A stretch of 64,000 nucleotides of DNA from Lingula anatina (taxonomy: Eukaryota; Brachiopoda; Lingulata; Lingulida; Lingulidae): NCBI RefSeq assembly GCF_001039355.2, contig NW_019774258.1, positions 485,265 through 549,264 on the forward strand, written 5' to 3'. The stretch's first letter is position 1. Each line of letters opens with the position of its first letter. Position numbers and translations under genes: made by a program. Below, in pieces: positions 14,701-28,057 of the stretch. The notes beneath the pieces are model-generated. The model was given only the letters and a program-made list of their open reading frames with translations, ran no database searches and was not told the origin of the DNA.

Positions 14701-17700
14701 GCCATGCCAACCAGTCACCACTCACCTTGCTCCTCCCCTTGTCATGGATGGCATAGTGTGTATGTCAGCTGTCAGTCTTCCTGTCACCATGTCAACTTGT
14801 CACATGACTCACCTTGCTCCTCCCCTTGTCATGGATGGCAGTAGTGTATATGTCAGCTGTCGGTCACCTTGGGTGGTGGCCAAGCACTGGTCAGCTATCT
14901 CCATCAGGGGTATACTGACCTAAATGGGAAAGGTCAACATTTATACTGGTAACAGCAAGATCTGCACTTAAGCAATATGTCTTATTATTTCTGTATTCTT
15001 CATCTGCCACAGGACCAAGAGACAGTCAACAAAATTGAATTATATCTATTTTATGTCGGTCTTTAATTAGATGCCTGATCTAAAATTAATGGAGTACAGA
15101 TGCATCCTGTGTTTAAAGTAAATAAATAAACAAACGCACATACACACACGCACTAGTGTCACACAAGATAATGTAGACATGTTTCAATAGCAGACTTCCC
15201 ATTTGTACACAAAACATTACTTCACTCGGGGAAACAGGAAAAATTGAATAATGCTGAACCATTGCATTTAGAGGAAGCCCAGGTCTACCTGACAGACCAG
15301 AACAAGTGTGATATCAACATGTCATAATCCTACTGCAGTACTCACATGTCCTATAACAAAGTCCATCTCTGGCTTGATGACCCGGAACTGTTTGTCCACT
15401 TTGGCTGAGGTCTTGCACCACACACAGATGTTGAAGTATTTATGATGGTCCTGGACTTCAAATGTGAAGTTTTCATTCCACTTTGGCTCCTACAATAAAG
15501 ATCACATATCAATAATGTATGCTACAAATGTCATTCATCATGTTTTTGTTGTTTTTTTTCAAAATTACATTTAATTTTTACTGAAAGAAAAAAATCATAA
15601 ATTTAGTTCATGCCTGCTATTTACCTGTGGTTATTTAAAAAGACATAATCACAGTTGGTAATGGTCTAAAATTTCAGTGTTCTTAAGGATGAGGCTCCTG
15701 TATAAATTTTTTACTACTTTTTCTCCAGCTGTGTATCTCTATTAATTTTTTCTCCAGTTACAGGTAACCTTGTAACAAACATAATAATGATCATTTCTTC
15801 AGTATAACAACTTTAGCCCATTCCCTGATAGAGGTGTCATATTAGAAACAGAAATGTGACTTTTTACCATTGTTTGAAGAAAATATCAACATAAATTTTA
15901 AAGACATGTTAAAGAGCTGATATTCACCACTGCATAAGTGACTAAAGATGTCTTTCTCAGGTCCATGTCAGTCTCTGTGTCAGCCCGGTCTCTGGTGGTA
16001 CGGATGTGGAGTGGAGGCAGGTCTATATCTGGCAGGCTCATGTTGTCTGAGGGGATGGAGGGCTGGAATTTTTATAGACATACTAAGTTAGACCTTTATT
16101 TGGAAAAAAATTATTCAGGATTTCATCAAGTTGCTTATTATCCCTATAAGGTTGCCATGCAAAAAAAAAGTTAAGATTATTACAATCTGCAAACATGTCT
16201 TCAAGTCCTAACTTTATTTTTACTGTCATGAGAGAATATCATCTCATTTTTTTCAAATTATAACTCAACCAAGAAAAGTGAATCAAAGTCAAAGATACAA
16301 ATACACTTTTTCTTGAATAATAGGCTTGGCCTCTATGGCCCCATTTAGAATAGGAGACTTACTAGTTTGAGGGTCAAATATGGCTGACTCACTTATATAG
16401 GATTAGATGTCAAGCTTTGTAGTGGGTTGCCATATTTGACCCTCAGACTAGTAAGTCCCTTATTCTGAATGCGGCCTATGGTAAACATCAGCCCACCAAT
16501 ATTATGTGTAAATAATGGAATACCATAGTTAAAAAAACAGGTAGAAGATTTAAGTACATATAAGTGCTGAGTTAAAAGCAAATTACTTCTTCCTTGGTAT
16601 TTAAAGAAGGATCACTATGGGTTCTACAAGATGCCAAACTGTCTCCACTTGAAACACTGTCCTTGACCTTGTCTTTGAGCTTGACCACTTCGACAGCTGG
16701 GTCTTCCTTCACTACGGCAGGGGCTGACACACTGGGCAAGGGTGTGGCCTTTGATGATGACGAGTTTGTTCCTTTGGATTCTAATCAATTTAGTAGACAA
16801 TTTATGGTAACATTTAAATGTTAATAAATTCAAATACAAGCTTTGAATGAGTTTTAATTAATGTCCTTGTCAGTGTATTAATGATAAAACTTACAAAAGA
16901 TTTTAAACAGTAGTATTAAGCAAGGTCATCTATCCAATGTCTGCAGTGACACCTAGTGGACAATGTTGTAATCAAAGTCTAGCAAATAGACCAAAAGCTT
17001 GGCAAACTATAAGAATTTTACACAGTGTCAGTAAGTTTAAACTTTCATGAATAAAGCTTACATTTTGTTTGTTTACCTTTCACTACAATGCAGCTTATGT
17101 GTGTGTAATCATTTTTTAAATTAGCAAATGTCAAATTACCATTGCCCTGTTTAGTCATTCTCTTCCTCAAGAACATGGGCTGTTTGGGTAGGAACGGAAA
17201 TCGGCGTCTCTGCAGCGGAGATCCCTCACCACTGGTGGCGCCACTGTAGCTACTCTCCAGCTTGTCTCCGTCAACACCGTTCACTGCGGCCTCGGTGATG
17301 TTGATGAAGTCTTCATATGGCTCTGTGTAAATGCTTTGAGTGTCTGGGCCAGGTTCCTGGATAATATACAGATATCACTTGGCTTAAACATGTGTTAAAA
17401 AAGAGAGACATTATAATCTAATCTAAATTCTATCCAATTCATGGTTTCTTTCTGCACCAGCTATCTGACACTTCCTCTTTGCTTTTTTGTTTTTTTGTTA
17501 TCCAATTAGCTGCATGCTCATTGTCATTACATGTTATCAATTTTTACAAAAAAATGTTTCTTTATTTATTCAGCATTGTAAATGAGCCAAATATATTAAA
17601 CCATTTGATATCAGTGAATTCTCTTTCAATCTGATCAATCTTGGTTATCATTCACACGACTATATTGAAAACAATGTTTTGTGTAGTTTATCTTCTCCAT

Positions 17701-20700
17701 AACTGTAATGTTTCTAACATTTTAGAATACAAATCTGCTGCTTTTTTTCCAACAACAAAAGATGATACATAAATTATCTTCACCTTGAGACTGAGCCTGT
17801 CCTCCTCCAACTCATCTCCACTTAACTGCTGAACATTCTTCTTCTTGGGTTTCACTACAGACACTCTCTCCATACGCAAGTTGAATCTGTAATACAATAG
17901 GAAATATAAAACATTAGACTGCAATTCCATGTACGTAGTTAATTTCTTAACCTGAATAGCTATTGTTCATAAAGTAAATCAAATAATAGGAAATTTAAAA
18001 CATTACAATGTAATGCCATAAAGTTACTTTTTTCATTGTGAATAGCGTATAATAAATCAATTTTGCTTGTGCATTAAATATTTTCTTAAAGATTGAGTAC
18101 TTTACAATTTCCTGTTGGCCACTTCAGAGTTGAATTAAAAATCATGTAATTCTGTGATGATCATGAGGAGCAAAGAACTCATGTCTGCCTACTTTTCTCC
18201 AGCTTGTTTGATCAATTTTGCAGCTTGTTTTTCTGAGTTGATCTTGACACCATTGACTGCTGACATGATGTCACCCTGGAATATATGTGGTTTTATGTGA
18301 CATTAAGTTAATACATTATTTATTTATTTTTATTTATTTTTTTATTTATGCACACATAACTGACATAATTTAATCACATAATTACTTTGAAAGTGTATGT
18401 AACCTGGTCATTTAGTTATATTCTTCCTAATCAGCAATTAACATAGCAAACATTACTAATCAGACAACTGATGAACACAAACACACACACACACGGGTCA
18501 ATACAAAGTCCCTTATATTTCAATGTGAATACATAGGGGGTTTACCTATCAATATGCCCTAAAACCTACATGAGCCTTAATTTCTGTATCTATTCAACAT
18601 AGGTGTATTTCATGGTGCTCAAAGCTGATGAACATTTCCAATAACACTTTACCTTTTTTATATTTCCTTCCTTGGCTGGGGAGTTATCAAACACAGCCTC
18701 TATAACCAGAACATTTTCATATTTGTCCACATTAAATTCCTGGAAAGAAAAAAAAAACATTTCATATTACTTTATAAAATATTCAAATGGTAAAAATAGA
18801 AATTTATAATAGTAGTTACTGTTACCCTTCAAAACTTGTTAATACATTATAATAACATTTAAAAAAATGTCATGTATGGATTTGTTTTTTCATAAATGGT
18901 TCAACTTTCTACATAATCTTTTTTTTTCTTTTTACCTCTCTAAAAAGAAGTCCCAAATTTTGACCCACAGGTCTGTTTATTGGCACCTCATATGTTTTAT
19001 ATACTCTTCTCTTCTTCATAGCCAGGTCTACCCAAGGTGCACTATCTGTTGAGAAAATATATCTCAATATTTCAAAATTAAAAGCTGTAAAGATTACTCT
19101 TCACTAATAATTTACAATTTTAATCTAGGCTAAAAAGTCACATTTGTACCTTAAATGGCATTATAGTAGGGTAAAATATTCTTTTAAATTTGTCATCTTG
19201 TGTATGCCACTTTTTTTACATCTTTTTTTAAACACATTCCTGTAAATAATTCTTAAATCTCTGTTCGAGTACAGCAATATCAGTTCTTCAAAAGTTATTT
19301 AGAATCTATTTTGACATATGCTACAATAATCATATTCATAATGATCAAGCCTACGTAGTGAATCTTAAGAATGGATCATCATCATCATCATCACCCGTTT
19401 TCTCAGTTTCTTTTTTATCATGTCACGTGTAGTATAGAGACCCAACAAATGTACCAATTGCACCACTTTCAATACACAATTTATTGCAGAGCTGAGTTTG
19501 ATGAAGCGTGTGTCTCACCAATAGCCAGTGTACAGTACAGGTGTGCATCTCCTCCATAGTCTGCCAGCCTGGAACAGGTGAGCTGGCCCACCTGTAGTCT
19601 ACCTGTACAGATACTCCTCTCATCATGTCTCACATCAGGAAAGCTGGACTCGGGTTCTTGTTTGGGGAAGAGGGGACCATAGCGGATTTTATAGAATGGC
19701 AATGTGTGTTTCTTACGGATTGTACGCCTTAACTGAATTTGGAAAAAAAATCAGAAATATATCATATTGCTTCATATTGTCATCAGAACAATTGTCTGTG
19801 GCTAGTTAACTGATGGAACATGCCATATTTGGGCCACAGACCTCAACATTTCATGAAAGATTTCTCTTTCCCATTCTAATTTTTCTAAAACTAGACATCA
19901 GAGTCCACACAGACCTTTAGGTTTTGATGATTAATCTTGATCTTCATCCATACCTGATTAACAATTAGAGATGTCAGTTGTGGAATGGGTCTTCCTTCAA
20001 ACCTGGAATCCACTTCAAATTCCATAATAGGTTCCTAAAATTAGTAGAAAGCAGTTAGATACCAGAAATAAGCACTATAACTTACAGGGATACAAACAGC
20101 AGATTCTGCAATATATCATAATGTAAAAAAAGCATGAAAGTTATATTTATGCCTTTATATGATAATGATCCACTGACATAGACCTAAAAGATACTTCTCA
20201 GCATAAACTGCACTGTACAAGTATTTACTTATCATTTTAATTAAACCATGGCAACATCTCCCTCCCCCCCCCCCTCCAAAAAATAATAATTATTGTTATC
20301 ATTAAAACTTAAATATTTATCATGTTAATTCAGTGTGTAGAACAGTGCTCCTCTTACCTCATAAAATGTCAGAGACCAGTGTGTAAAAGGCAGCCTTGAC
20401 AACTGTAAGCGCAGTCTTCCCTTCAGTTTGGACAGCTCCACAGACAGGAAGGCAGACTTTCCAAATATGAGGTCTACATCTATTGCTAACTTGAAACCTC
20501 CAGAGTATTCAATGTCTAACTTCAAATCTAGTTCCTAGAAGGAATTTTTGTGGGTTCCATACAGTGAATGAAAGTCTAAAAGTCTGAATGAAGACCAAGG
20601 CCAAATTATATAAAAAATTAGAATTTTTTATTATAATTTTTTTTTAGATATTTGATTTCTTCAAAAAAGAAAAAAAAAAGATGACAAATGAGTGTGAATA

Positions 20701-23150
20701 AAAGTATTTTTGCCTTCCAGTTTTCAAATGTAAACACCAATTAGTATATTTGTGTTAAATATAACTTTATATCCCTCTGATTCCATTTTCCTTCATATCC
20801 CCATAGAACTAGAGCCATACCTCCATGCTCTGCCTGTCATCATGTAACTTGACAGCAGCCACTTTGGACGACTTCACCACAGGAAATGTATTCCCCAAAG
20901 TGTAATGCCGCACCTGTGATGAAACTATGACATGAAACTCTAATGTATAAATACAAAGTTACTGCTAAAAACAAGTTCTACAATAAAGTGAATATGACCT
21001 CAATGTAAAAGTCACTTACCCATTTTAATTTAAAAATGGCATCTTTCACTTAACAATTACACCAATAATTTCATTTTAGTTTTTGGTGTAATCCATGTAC
21101 CAGTTTATGATGTAATTCTACTACTACTTACAAAGATTTCATCAACTAATCTCCCTGTGGTAGTCCAAGCTCTAGTACACATGTACCAGTATATGATGTA
21201 ATTCTACTACTACTTACAGAGATTTCATTGATCAACTAATCTCCCTGTGGTAGTCCAAGCTCTAGTACACATGTACCAGTTTATGATGTAATTCTACTAC
21301 TACTTACAAAGATTTCATCAACTAATCTCCCTGTGGTAGTCCAAGCTCTAGTACACATGTACCAGTATATGATGTAATTCTACTACTACTTACAGAGATT
21401 TCATTGATCAACTAATCTCCCTGTGGTAGTCCAAGCTCTAGTACACATGTACCAGTATATGATGTAATTCTACTACTACTTACAAAGACTTCATCAACTA
21501 ATCTCCCTGTGGTAGTCCAAGCTCTAGTACACATGTACCAGTATATGATGTAATTCTACTACTTACAGAGATTTCATCAACTAATCTCCCTGTGGTAGTC
21601 TGCAGAAGTTCTTCAAACTCTACATTCATCTTCTTGGTCACCCATCTAGAAATAAAACAAGTAACCATGTAGGCAGCAATTTCGAGAACCAGTCCTGAAA
21701 CACTGACATGTAGACAGATAAACACAAATCCCCAACACAAATAAATCACGCATACATTGTATTCATCATTATCAAATTTTGGCATTCATTCAAATACCTG
21801 TCAAAACAATGTTGTAAACACTTTATATTTTACACCAAATCTGTCAAAAGAGAAGAATTTCATGAAAAAATTAAATCATTCTGGGAGTACATAATTGTCA
21901 AATAGTGAAGTCCTTCTATAATGTTAGTACTATACCAATTCTTAGTACAAATGAAGCCAAAAAATAATACATCTATTTTTAAAATTGTTCAGTTATTCTC
22001 CTCTTAGTAACAGTAGATTGTAAGTGTCACACTGGGAAGTATCAGGCTAAAAGTACTGAGTTTTTGGCTCAGACTGTTTTTTGACCACTTGCACTTTCCT
22101 ATCTTTAACATCACGCTCGGCTGTCACCTTGATTGGATAGTAAACGATTGTCGTAAAATCGCTAAATGATATTAAAATCGGGTGCATAAACTAGAAAACC
22201 ACCTAGGACAACCTAAGACTGCCACATTAATCCAATACAATGCAAAAATAAACTATAACAAGTGGTTAAAGCCTTCAATCGAAATAAAATACTGCCGGGC
22301 ATCGGAGCGGCCTAAAACTTGGCACGCTTACCGCTAATACTGCAGGCTACATCATCCCGTCGCTCGTTTGTAAAATTCCGTGCACAATCAAACCGTAAAT
22401 CAAAATTCCACCTCTGATGTTTAAGTTGGTCCACTCTAACCTACCATTACGAAAAAGAAGCCATGCCATTGGACAATGCGACCTCTGCGGTTACGTCATT
22501 TCCTGAATTGGATTGTTGAGAGGACCAAGATAAACATCAGGGGTGATATTTGGTGATATTTGGCTTTACGGTTTGATTGTGCGTATGCCATGCACGGAAT
22601 TTACAAACGAGCGACGGGATGATGTAGCCTGCAGTATTAGCGGTAAGCGTGCCAAGTTTTAGGCCGCTCCGATGCCCGGCAGTATTTTATTTCGATTATT
22701 CTGTTGGAACTGGATCAGGTTTGTTTCAGAAGCTCATTCTATTTTATTGTCTCTATGGAGGTATATGGGGACTTTACGACATTCGGTTTGAAGGCTTTAA
22801 GGTGACAGCTGAGCGTGTTTAACATACTCTCTTATTCGTTTGGTGTCCTTCAGTTCTCTAAACAAGAACTGAACAAACAAGTTGAGGCTATCACAGCTGT
22901 CTTCTTTCGTTGGGTCAAGATTCAAGACCAGGTTCTGAAGTTCCTGCAAAATTAAATGAGAATAAGTGAATAAAAGTAAAATAAATGTAAAAAAAGATAT
23001 TTATAAAATAAAAACATGCTGACCATTCAAATAAAATTTAAATATTGCTTCCAAATATGAATTTTCATAGCCTTCATTGAATTTTTTGATAACCGGTCTC
23101 AACTTTGTTCTGGTTAGGCATACTGTATCATAGTTACTGTATAGCTTCAC

Positions 23151-23181
<31 letters not shown>

Positions 23182-23535
23182 CTAGTCTTATTATATATAT
23201 AGAAATTACACAATTATTCTTCTAATGCGTTTTCATTTAATTCACATGAATTAATCAATAAAAGCTTAATTGCAGTTGGTAGTTTTTACAATACAGTCTA
23301 GTATATGTATAGAGATTCTTTATTGATACACCTTCACAAATAAGGTACAATCAAAGACAGTGCATCTTACAACATTTACCTGTGGCAACGCGGCTTTTGA
23401 AGTCTGTGCACCGTAAGGAATCTCGGAGACGGGCTGTCTCTGCACGTAACGAGCGATAATATAGATCTGGACGACCAGCGTCAGGATTATTCCACACAGA
23501 AACGAGATCAAAATAAGCGCCAATGTGGGCAACAT
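8719..23535 (-). CDS. PDZD8: PDZ domain-containing protein 8 (ER lipid-transfer tether)
   Basis: ER-anchored lipid-transfer protein at ER contacts with late endosomes and mitochondria. Model of 23 exons, 3300 bp, 1099 aa (human about 1150): 23380-23535, 22828-22943, 21567-21645, 20821-20913, 20358-20534, 19954-20034, 19519-19732, 18936-19045, 18653-18739, 18193-18275, 17784-17886, 17140-17356, 16587-16780, 15928-16062, 15346-15489, 14813-14919, 13621-13842, 13059-13134, then 12453-12547, 12087-12253, 11671-11798 (or allelic copies 10796-10890, 10430-10596, 10021-10148), 9396-9581, 8719-9048. All phases join. Residues 3-25 are a membrane anchor, about 75-305 the SMP domain, 310-400 PDZ (GLLF loop), about 600-740 C2-like (PKWNENFTFEV), about 778-828 a C1 zinc finger (HxnCxxC...CxxCxxxxHxxC), 955-1060 coiled coil. 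The tail carries three near-repeats of TSDAAK type. Confidence 0.93.
9739..12865. repeat. Allelic-looking duplication flanking a 180-bp N gap
   Basis: Sequence 9739-11208 is repeated at 11389-12865 with a run of N (11209-11388) between. The left copy ends at the gap and the right copy begins at it, again the signature of overlapping contigs. The copies differ by substitutions and small indels. In the 128-bp exon the left copy reads ESTMGSGVKDD and the right ESSVGTGVKDD. Three PDZD8 exons are present twice. Confidence 0.85.
14641..14860. repeat. 87-bp tandem duplication over a PDZD8 splice donor
   Basis: The end of exon 14813-14919 plus its donor (minus strand GCAAG|GTGAGT at 14813/14812) is repeated 87 bp away at 14726/14725, with a further decayed copy near 14641-14700. 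The copy has a 1-bp deletion in its coding part, so using its donor would shift the frame. Confidence 0.75.
16333..16480. repeat. Short foldback element in a PDZD8 intron
   Basis: The two arms read inward as GACTTACTAGTTTGAGGGTC... and its near reverse complement, with outer ends GGCCCCATTTAGAATA and TATTCTGAATGCGGCC. The loop is about 45 bp. No coding capacity; probably a MITE. Confidence 0.65.
21092..21600. repeat. About six 87-91-bp tandem copies of an exon 3' end plus donor
   Basis: On the minus strand each unit contains ACTACCACAGGGAGATTAG, then TTGATGAAATCT-like sequence, then a GTAAG donor and intron start. The functional member is exon 21567-21645; the other copies lie in the following intron. 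Some copies carry an extra 4 bp (ATTGATCAAC versus ATCAAC). Confidence 0.9.
22112..22817. mobile_element. 706-bp foldback DNA transposon (MITE) with 8-bp target-site duplication
   Basis: Terminal inverted repeats: left CACGCTCGGCTGTCACCTT (22112-22130), right reverse-complementing to the same with one change (22799-22817). Long internal arms also pair (about 22276-22430 with 22530-22695). It is flanked by perfect 8-bp direct repeats TTTAACAT at 22104-22111 and 22818-22825. An 8-bp duplication fits hAT, P or Merlin superfamilies; the ends are not a textbook match to any. No transposase ORF, so non-autonomous. It lies at the 5' edge of a PDZD8 intron. Confidence 0.9.
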
Positions 23536-24560
23536 GATGATTCACCCTGTTTGTAAACAGAAACTGTCGCTTCTCTATGTCGAGAAAATGAATGACTCGC
23601 TCTTGAACCCTTGCTAAAAAATAAAATGCGTATCCGACAAACTTCACAGTGCTAAGGTTAGCGCAGCATCTGCTGTGAATGCCCTCTTCTAATCACATTG
23701 TCTGCAGTACTTCAACCGTGCATTTTACACATAAAGTTTTTTTCTGAAATAATCTATATGGGCGCCGCCATTTTTTATTCACATAATTATTGCCAAGACA
23801 AGCTACAGGTGCATGCATAATCGTTGATAAGTTATTTTCCACTGTAGACAAAACTCAACAGCTGATGATCCATACACTTTATAAGAATAGGTAAAAAATG
23901 GAAATAACACCCACTTCAGTCCCAGAAAGGAATTCTGACCGATAGAGTGGCATGTAAGTACATGAATAAATTTTAGAAGTATCATTATGCGATACAAGAA
24001 ATCCACATCCTTTAGAACGCCCATTTTTTAAATCTGATTTCTCAAGGACAAATTAGAAAATGACACACACTGGCAATCAAACTGTTTGATGTTGATTTTT
24101 ACGCATGATGACGACGTGTGAAAATCTGCTTCGCCAAAACAAAAGTGCACAAAAAAGTAGCTCAATGGTCTCTTGAGTTAAAAAAAGAACTATAACATTA
24201 ATGTTAGTAATTATATGATATACCACAAAAATGTGTTTGCAATTTTATTCAAGATTTTGTGATACTTAATATCTGTGCTAATGCAAGACTTTTGTGCTAA
24301 CTGTACTTAAGCACTGATATGAACAATATACTTACAATAGCACTGTAGCACAATAGTTTTATTAAAATATGAAAACAAAAAATGATTATTCATACTATAT
24401 GTATATATGCAGTCAGATACTGTTACTAGCAGCAGTAGTAGTAGTAGTACTAGTAGTAGTAGTAGTAGTGCTGACAGTGAATGAAAAGGACTTCTTAAGG
24501 CTATTGCACTATCAGTATAAACACCATCACATGTGATTTACTGATTTCTTCCCCAATATT
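23536..24560. promoter_or_regulatory. Divergent upstream region of PDZD8 and the zinc-finger gene
   Basis: About 1 kb between divergent genes. A GCCGCCATTTT element (23764-23774), the reverse complement of a YY1-type site, lies about 230 bp upstream of the PDZD8 start codon and suggests its promoter. The rest is AT-rich, with a short AGT-type trinucleotide run near 24427-24468. No other gene was seen. Confidence 0.4.
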
Positions 24561-24564
24561 TCAG

Positions 24565-26085
24565 TTTGCAAGGGCCAACACAACCACAAAGAAGTATACA
24601 AGAAAGAATGCAAAAATTGAGGTCATTGAAGCTGCTGATAATTGTATAGCACCACCCAGTGACTTACCAGCTCCAGTCGGCAAAATGGCAGGCAATGTAG
24701 AGACAGAAGAGCTTTCATTTGATGCACAGCAAATTAATCCAATAATAGACACCCATAAGTGCAAATACTGTGACAAATCTTTCAGTTTGAAAAGTGACCT
24801 GGACAGGCATGAAGTAAGCTCTCATGGTGAAAAAACTCAGCAGGGAGATCTTGTGAAACCATATCAATGCAAATACTGTGATCAGAGATTTGTTTTGAAA
24901 AAAGATCGAGAAAAACATGAAAAATCCCATGAGGGAGATATGGAGAAGCAATATAAATGCAAATATTGCAGCAAATCATTCATTTCCAAAAGCGATGTTG
25001 ACAGACATGAAGCGACTCACTATGGGGATCTGGAGAAACCATATAAATGTCAATATTGTGAAAAGAGGTTTTCACACAAAGAGAGCCAGAACAGACACGA
25101 GAAAACTCACTTTGAAGATAAAACATACAAGTGTCAGTATTGTGACAAGGTTTTTGCACAGAGGGAAAGCCAAGTGAGACATGAAAAAACTCACTCTGGA
25201 GAGAAGCCATACAAGTGCCAATTCTGTGACAGTTCATTTTATAGAAAGTTTAGCTTCGTAGAGCATCAGAGAACTCACAGTGGGGAAAGACCCTACAAAT
25301 GTCTTTTCTGCTGTAAGACGTTCTCCCAGAAGGGAAGCATGGCACAACATGAGAAAACTCACACTGGAGAAAAACCTTACAAATGCAGGTTCTGTGACAA
25401 GAGCTTTATTCAAAAGTCAAATTGTGCTAAACATGAAAGAGTTCACACTGGTGAGAAGCCCTATAAGTGTCAATATTGTGACACTGCATTCTCACTGAAA
25501 AATAAATGTGTGTGGCATGAAAGGACTCACACAGGTGAAAAACCCTACAAATGCCAGTTCTGTGAGAAGTTGTTTTCTCAAAGGTCAAACTGTCTTATGC
25601 ATGAAAGAATTCACACTGGAGAGAAGCCTTACCAATGTAAATTCTGCGATAGTGCATTTGCTCGGAAGTTCACTCTTGTAGAACATGAGAGGATTCACAC
25701 TGGAGAAAAACCATACAAGTGCGAATTCTGTGACAAGTCATTTGCCCAGCGAGTTGTGTGGGAGATGCATGTAAAGATTCACAGTGATAACAAGCCATAT
25801 AAATGTCAGTACTGTGACAAAGCATTCATTCTCAACATACGGAGGGTAAAACATGAAAAGACTCATAAAAATGAGAAATTACTGGATTCAAACAATAGAA
25901 AAAAAATGGATTCAAACAATGAGAAAGAGAAATCATCTGCAAATGTACATGTTAAGGATAAACCTCAGCATGATTCTAACCATAAAAAGAAATCTCACAT
26001 GGTCATAATCAATAAAAAGAAATCTATTGAAAATGCCAATAGTAAAGAGAAAGCAGAAGGAGACGCGGCTACACAGCCTGAGTGA
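24565..26085 (+). CDS. C2H2 zinc-finger protein, 13 fingers
   Basis: Likely nuclear DNA-binding protein; no orthologue assigned. The ATG at 24685 gives 466 aa. The same frame is open back to a strong acceptor (polypyrimidine tract then TTTCAG at 24559-24564), so coding may start in an unseen upstream exon and the annotated Met may be internal; without splicing, an in-frame TAA at 24496 precedes it. Thirteen classical CxxC...HxxxH fingers run from about residue 27 to 395, most joined by TGEKPYKC-type linkers, which are weaker in the first five. Finger cores are very alike (CQYCDK or CKFCDS), typical of an expanded family. The tail, about 65 residues, is rich in Lys, Asn and Ser. No KRAB, SCAN or BTB domain is visible. 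It ends in TGA; a candidate AATAAA lies near 26453. Confidence 0.9.
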   Translation, partial: FARANTTTKKYTRKNAKIEVIEAADNCIAPPSDLPAPVGKMAGNVETEELSFDAQQINPIIDTHKCKYCDKSFSLKSDLDRHEVSSHGEKTQQGDLVKPYQCKYCDQRFVLKKDREKHEKSHEGDMEKQYKCKYCSKSFISKSDVDRHEATHYGDLEKPYKCQYCEKRFSHKESQNRHEKTHFEDKTYKCQYCDKVFAQRESQVRHEKTHSGEKPYKCQFCDSSFYRKFSFVEHQRTHSGERPYKCLFCCKTFSQKGSMAQHEKTHTGEKPYKCRFCDKSFIQKSNCAKHERVHTGEKPYKCQYCDTAFSLKNKCVWHERTHTGEKPYKCQFCEKLFSQRSNCLMHERIHTGEKPYQCKFCDSAFARKFTLVEHERIHTGEKPYKCEFCDKSFAQRVVWEMHVKIHSDNKPYKCQYCDKAFILNIRRVKHEKTHKNEKLLDSNNRKKMDSNNEKEKSSANVHVKDKPQHDSNHKKKSHMVIINKKKSIENANSKEKAEGDAATQPE

Positions 26086-28057
26086 ATTCTGCTTTGTAAA
26101 AAGAACATTAAAACAACCTATTCTTGTCTGGTGTAAAACCAGATTTGAAATTACCTTACATTAATACTATGATCATAATCTAGTATGGTGTGGTACATAA
26201 TTTCATCTACAGTTATTATTGTTGTTATTCATCATTGAAATTGATGTAAAATTATAGAGTTATATATTGTGCTTAAGTGTTATTTTACCAGTTTTACTTG
26301 TTAAATTTATATAGAAAAAATATTGCAGTAATTTTAAATTGTGGGTAATTTTTATAGTACTGATTCATCTGTTCTAGGCAATGATTGTAAACATTTTTCT
26401 ATTCATTGTATTTTTTGTGACATATTTTGTTATTTTACTATTCAACTATTTCAATAAACACCAGTAGGTGGTAGTAAATATAAAGAAGATATGAAAACAA
26501 GTTTTCAGCATTTAGTAGCAGTGCATGTACTTCTTATGTAATGGAAAATATGTTATGTTTTAAATTTTGTTAGATGTTTTGTTACATATAATTTTGTAAA
26601 CAGTTGAGTACACATTTAAATTCATCTTGACTGGTACTGAATATAGTTGTTATATATCTTATTAAGGCGTTTAGTTTTTGAAAATCAATTTTCAATATTT
26701 TCTTTTTTTAACAGAAAGTTCTACATATCTTATGTTATTTGTGCAAGAATTAGTGGAATTATTTAAAGGTGCAATATCATATCAATATCAATTTCCAGAG
26801 TAAAAGTTTACTGTTGTAGCAATTTTTATCCTATTTTTTTCTATGCTTTTCTTTACGTGATACCAAAAAAAAAAAGCTATCTGCTTGGTATGAAATAAAG
26901 TTTCAACATAAAATAAAATGTCTTAATCAACCTGAAAAAAGTGTTGAGAGTAAGTACCATCAACAGGGTCAGTTCTTTGCAAAATTTCACTGCAGATATT
27001 TCAAATCGTAATCTCAATATTAAAGGCATAATAACTCTTCTTATGAGATCTATATTTCACAATAAAAACATTGTGAATAACTCACAGAAAAATATTATAT
27101 TCTGTTTTATCACAAAAACGGCAGTGAGAGCTATTATTCTGATATCTGAGCTTGTCTTTAGACCACGTGACCTCCGTTGATGGCTATACTCTGTTAAAAT
27201 CACTTAAGAGATTTTAACAAAAAACCAAACTTTTTAGAAAAAAACCAGGGACTAACTTTGAATGTAAAAATGGATTCATTAACCATTGGTAAGTATGGGA
27301 AAATTGTTGTTTACTCCAGGAAAATTCATTTTTTGACCGAAACGAAGAGTTATTATCCCTTTAATATATGAAGCTTGAAAAATGTACAGGATCCTATAAA
27401 GCAGTTATAAAACGTCAAAGACTATATATTTTTATTACAAGAAAACATGACATATGTAAACTCCTTTAGATGCTTGCAAGATAAAAATAAATTTAAACCT
27501 CTAAAGCAGCATATACAAGGCTAATAAATTCACATAATCCTTGTAAAGAAATTCAGAGTGACATCCCAGATTTGGAATCAATCTTTGGCTGCATTCGTAC
27601 CTCTTTTTATACAAAGTCATTTTTCAGGAAGGAACTTTTTTATACACCTCCCTGTTGACTGGGTGAAATAGCAATAATGCCTGTCAGGAACAAACTTGAA
27701 CAATTAACTAGTATCAGGGGCGGACGGAAGCTGTCTTCTGGAAGACCCAGAAGATGGTAAAAATTTTTAAGTTTACACTGAAGGGCATCCAACTTTTCCT
27801 GTCCAATAACAGTCAAAAATAGAGGATGGAACAATAATTTGGAAGACTGTGAGAAAACATCCCTGGATCTGCCTCTCAGTATGCCAGAGAAAACAGCATT
27901 AATACTCAGCAAACAACGTTTTTAATAATGTGGAAAATTCGTTCAGCAAAAGATGCAAAGTTGCGAAAAAGAGTGTTCAGTTTTATATTTACACACCAAG
28001 AATATAAGATAAACTTTTGTTCATATTTCAGTGGTTTTGAGTAACCAGATTCAAATC
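26086..28057. other. 3' UTR and intergenic DNA between zinc-finger gene and NTMT1
   Basis: AT-rich, with candidate polyadenylation signals near 26453 and 26893. It contains the foldback element at 27020-27364 and otherwise no supportable gene. Confidence 0.5.
27020..27364. mobile_element. 345-bp MITE-like element with TTAA at both ends
   Basis: The left end reads TTAAAGGCATAATAACTCTT and the right end is its reverse complement with one or two changes (GAAGAGTTATTATCCCTTTAA). TTAA sits at both borders, which would fit a TTAA target-site duplication as in piggyBac-type elements, although the inner ends lack the usual piggyBac terminal bases. Confidence 0.6.
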
